From Acanthamoeba sp. SK_2022b (lineage: Eukaryota > Discosea > Longamoebia > Acanthamoebidae): a stretch of DNA of 10,449 nt. The stretch spans positions 1 to 10,449 of the forward strand of contig JANDJZ010001239.1 of the NCBI GenBank assembly GCA_027943245.1, given 5' to 3'. Positions within the stretch are counted from its first letter, which is position 1. Every line of letters starts with the position of its first letter. The notes below the pieces were generated by a model that saw only the letters and a list, made by a program, of their open reading frames with translations, was not told the origin of the DNA and searched no databases. Below are positions 8,446-10,449 of the stretch, piece after piece. Made by a program: the position numbers and the translations under genes.

Positions 8446-8740
8446 CGGGAGGAATGCTGCCCCGGTGCCATATGAAACGCCAGTGGTGCGGAACAGTTTG
8501 GGGGGGAGGAGGAGGAAGTACCGGCTGGGGGCGAGGAGATCAGGTCGGTGAGCTGTTTCTTGAGCAGAGAGCCCGACCGCGGACCGGCGGCATCCTTGAG
8601 CGGAGAATCCGATTTTGCGCTGCTGGTCACGCTCACCGTTGGCGAGTCCTCGTGCTGCCAGCAGAGGGAGGGAGGGAGAGAGTGAGGGGGAGAGGGGGAG
8701 GGAGACATGAACTCGATCAGCCTATGCGTGCCGACAACCA

Positions 8741-8819
<79 letters not shown>

Positions 8820-10286
8820 GAGAAGGGCCTCCATACGCGGAGACGATAGTAATAGTTGCCGTCCTTGAACTGCGTCTTTCCTGCCACGTGCTCGAAGAGG
8901 CCCAGGTCGAGGAGTCGCTGGCCCAGCTCCTCTGCGGAGCGTCGACTCTCGAGGTCGACGTGCTTCAGCAGCCAATCCACGCAATCCGAGCCTGGTTGTT
9001 GGGCGCTGTTGGCGTCAACAGTCGACATGCCACTTCCTTTCTCTTACTCTCTCTTTCTCTCTCTCTCTCTCTTTCCCCGCCCTCGAACCCCTCCGCCGTT
9101 CGCACATCACGCAAGCGCGTATGCGCCTCCCTGCGTGCCGGCGCACCTATAAAACAGCTCTTGTAGTTGCGGAATCGCCACCTACGGTCACGGATCAACG
9201 GCGTGAGCCCGTTGGCGGGATGGCGCATCACGCCCAGCAGCCTCTCGAGCTGCACGTCAGGAGGGAGAGGGGAGGGGGGCAGAGACGTGCACACGATTAC
9301 ATGAGCGGACAATCGGGGGAGGGGGGAAGGGGGGGGGGAAAGGAGGGAAGGAGGAAAGAGTCGCAGCGATGTTGCACCTCGTCGGGTTGCAGTCGGGCTG
9401 GCCGTTCCTTGCTCTCGCCTTCGTCCACCATGGCGAACTTGGAAAGCTGCCCGGAGGAGGAGGAGGAGGAGGAGGATGAGCGCCTGATGTGGGGAGTGGG
9501 GGAGTGGGAGTGGGGAGATTAGAGTGGGGAGTGGGGAGTGGGGGAGTGGGGAGTGGGGAGTGGGGGAGTGGGGGAGTGGGGAGGTGGGGAGTGGGGAGTG
9601 GGGAGTGGGGAGTGGGGAGTGGGGAGGTGGGGAGTGGGGAGTGGGGAGTGGGGAGTGGGGAGTGGGGAGGTCGTACGATTTGGACGTTGAGCTTGCTGTC
9701 CTTGTCGTCTTTGGCGGCGAGGGCCTTGGCAAAGGCAAGGAAGCTGCGCACAGTGCGCTCCTCGGCCTCGGCCGACTGGATGGGCGCCAGGACGTACTTG
9801 ACCGTGGAGTATTTGAGGGTGTCGTACATGTCATCCGAGTACCCGCAGATGAGCTTTTCCCACCACCCACCACCACCAAACCACACACCACCACCACCAC
9901 CACCACCACCACCACCACCACCACCACCACCACCACCACCACCACCACCACCACCACCACCCAATTACAATTGTAAGCACGGAGAAACGTGATGAATGAG
10001 AAAATATCAGTCGGTCGGCCTCACACGCGCGCAAGAGAGGGGGGAGAGAGGGAGATCGAGGGTGAGAGAGAGAAGGCGGGTGGCCACAGCACGCCAGTGC
10101 GTGCGACAAGAGAAAAAAAAAGGGGGGGAGGGATGAGGCGCGCCCCATCAAAGGAAAGATCCTACTACTGCACCTGGTCGAGGTAGTTCCACGAGTACTG
10201 GGCGGAGGCCTTGTGGTTGAAGGAGACCTTCATGCCCGCCCATCGCTCTTCGCCCAGGCCCATGAGCTGATAGCCGTACACGATCC
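6211..10286 (-). CDS. IML1: Iml1/DEPDC5 homologue, 3' part (SEACIT/GATOR1 subunit), 11 exons visible
   Basis: Predicted exons, 5' to 3': 10286-10174, 9853-9677, 9446-9378, 9249-9147, 8991-8837, 8654-8522, 8140-7857, 7733-about 7530, 7450-7224, 6980-6790, 6638-6211, giving 693 residues in phase. In this numbering WNYLDQ then LICGY (about 32-42) matches the WNYLD signature before the linker (LKYSTVKYVLAP). Residues about 120-205 are the DEP domain (GVMRHPANG, RDRRWRF, CFIG, DCVDWLLKHV, GLFEHV, KDGNYYYRL). After a Ser/Ala-rich linker comes the C-terminal domain (KTDRYEWL, NPYEWFHVEFQWL, GAFEIPL, YYIHKTGMLFAQI, LQYLRDFC). Iml1/DEPDC5 is the catalytic GAP-related subunit of the complex inhibiting TORC1 through Gtr/Rag GTPases. 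The N-terminal half lies beyond the window. The first exon could start at 10300. The last exon adds about 142 residues of Pro/Ala/Ser-rich tail that I cannot match to the family. The 7530 edge lies within a GT repeat and is approximate. Confidence 0.9.
6218..6237. repeat. Perfect 20-bp palindrome next to the IML1 stop codon
   Basis: Six C, TCTC, then GAGA and six G: ten-base arms with no loop, centred at 6227/6228, five bases inside the predicted stop. It can form a GC-rich hairpin in the mRNA. It is coding in the predicted last exon (PPPPSREGGS). Confidence 0.85.
6659..6780. repeat. CAG and AT microsatellites in IML1 intron
   Basis: (GCA)7 with imperfect extensions lies at about 6659-6690, and an interrupted AT run at 6762-6780. 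Both sit inside the predicted 151-bp intron 6639-6789. Its donor follows GAAG at 6790, and its acceptor has a pyrimidine-rich CTCTCCACAG. Confidence 0.85.
7087..7137. repeat. (GCT)17 trinucleotide microsatellite in IML1 intron
   Basis: Seventeen GCT units on the plus strand (AGC/CAG in the transcript) inside intron 6981-7223. The same intron also carries GGCGGGTG-type repeats at about 7171-7220. Translated frames giving poly-Ser, poly-Cys or poly-Ala here are artefacts. Confidence 0.93.
7461..7534. repeat. (CA)37 dinucleotide microsatellite making up an intron
   Basis: Thirty-seven CA units on the plus strand, so (GT)37 in the sense strand. It fills almost all of the roughly 79-bp intron 7451-7529, whose donor must lie inside the repeat; only GCTCATCGCAG separates it from the next exon. 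Confidence 0.93.
7737..7761. repeat. (CACC)n microsatellite at an intron 3' end
   Basis: About six CACC units on the plus strand. In the sense strand this is GGTG repeats running into GTGTAG, the acceptor for the exon beginning at 7733. The intron is 7734-7856, with donor GTAAGC. Confidence 0.85.
8142..8444. repeat. Three adjacent microsatellites in one IML1 intron: (TGTT)17, (GTTGTG)14, (CA)34
   Basis: (TGTT)17 spans 8142-8209, (GTTGTG)14 about 8217-8300 and (CA)34 8377-8444, the last preceded by a short CG run. All sit in the 381-bp intron 8141-8521. The sense-strand acceptor CAG follows directly from the AAAC repeat. Confidence 0.93.
8743..8819. repeat. (GT)29 followed by (GA)9 in IML1 intron
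   Basis: A compound microsatellite in the 182-bp intron 8655-8836. The intron's donor is GTATGG, just after the DEP-domain exon, and its acceptor follows CTGCTGGCAG. Confidence 0.93.
9031..9075. repeat. CT-rich microsatellite in the DEP-domain intron
   Basis: Interrupted TCTC runs on the plus strand within the 155-bp intron 8992-9146, which splits the DEP domain between CFI and the following Gly codon. Confidence 0.8.
9262..9360. repeat. Purine-rich G/A tract in IML1 intron
   Basis: Two G/A-rich blocks (about 9260-9283 and 9313-9360, with runs of up to about nine G) in the 128-bp intron 9250-9377. They form a pyrimidine-rich run in the transcript. Confidence 0.8.
9489..9670. repeat. GGGGAGTG minisatellite in IML1 intron
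   Basis: About 20 copies of an 8-bp unit, GGGGAGTG, with GAGGTG and GGAGTG variants, filling most of the 230-bp intron 9447-9676. The plus strand has repeated G4 runs suited to G-quadruplex formation; the transcript carries the C-rich complement. Confidence 0.93.
9887..9962. repeat. (CCA)25 trinucleotide microsatellite in IML1 intron
   Basis: About 25 CCA units on the plus strand, with degenerate copies continuing to 9861. It lies in the 320-bp intron 9854-10173, which also carries G/A-rich stretches at 10032-10080 and 10110-10130. Encoded poly-Pro, poly-Thr and poly-Gly frames are artefacts. Confidence 0.93.
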
Positions 10287-10323
10287 CTGTCCCTCCCGTC
10301 CTAATCGGCCCAACGTTCAATAT

Positions 10324-10375
10324 TATATATATATATATATATGCGAGGCACACCAATACCACACACACACACACC

Positions 10376-10442
<67 letters not shown>
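10324..10442. repeat. AT and CA microsatellites in the 5'-most visible IML1 intron
   Basis: An AT run at 10324-10342 and CA repeats at 10360-10442, one interruption apart. They lie upstream (in sense) of the exon starting near 10286. The intron's donor is at or beyond the window edge. Confidence 0.9.
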
Positions 10443-10445
<3 letters not shown>

Positions 10446-10449
10446 CCAG

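Noticed and set aside
9257..9964. Frame with poly-Gly and Pro-Leu-Pro-Thr repeats as a secreted or structural protein
   Set aside because: The repeats are intronic microsatellites. The real coding parts in it belong to the IML1 exons at 9677-9853 and 9378-9446.

Overview
This is a eukaryotic nuclear window. It has spliced genes with short GT-AG introns, very dense microsatellites and a decayed Copia LTR retrotransposon. The two real genes lie on the minus strand with introns mostly of 69-380 bp. The Iml1-type DEP region and the compact gene spacing suggest a fungus, perhaps an early-diverging lineage, but the sequence does not fix the species.

Left half (1-4710): a repeat island. Cryptic minisatellite arrays of CAC/CAA/CAT triplets (CCACAACACCACCACAACATCACC-like, or the complement) cover about 1-428, 656-1280, 3575-3882 and 4388-4590. 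Between them lies a degenerate Ty1/Copia pol (about 1281-3545, minus strand). Pieces of gag-pre-integrase, integrase, reverse transcriptase and RNase H are recognisable, but frameshifts and stops break it throughout. A short RT segment carrying the YxDD-type box (about 2040-2260) is on the opposite strand, so the element has been internally inverted. Two solo LTRs of the same family (429-655 and 1662-1876, opposite orientations) each have a perfect 5-bp target-site duplication. One sits in the minisatellite, the other inside the dead pol.

Right half (4711-10449): GC-rich gene space. A complete six-exon gene (4838-6119, minus) is predicted to encode about 266 residues: an N-terminal coiled coil, an acidic middle, a basic nuclear-localisation-like patch and two consecutive C3Hc3H zinc motifs of the INO80D/KANSL2 type. 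Only 91 bp upstream of its ATG is the stop codon of a second gene on the same strand, the 3' part of an Iml1/DEPDC5 homologue (6211 to beyond 10286; 11 exons visible). Iml1/DEPDC5 is a subunit of the SEACIT/GATOR1 complex that restrains TORC1 on the vacuole or lysosome. Exon joins in both genes were worked out by hand; almost all are fixed by matching phase and continuous family similarity.

The striking property is architectural. Every visible IML1 intron is built around a low-complexity tract, a different one nearly each time: CAG, GCT, CA, CACC, TGTT, GTTGTG, GT, GA, GGGGAGTG, ACC, AT. The coding exons are largely free of such tracts. In places the repeat itself appears to supply the splice site. 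I found no tRNA, rRNA or CRISPR, and no clearly new enzyme system.
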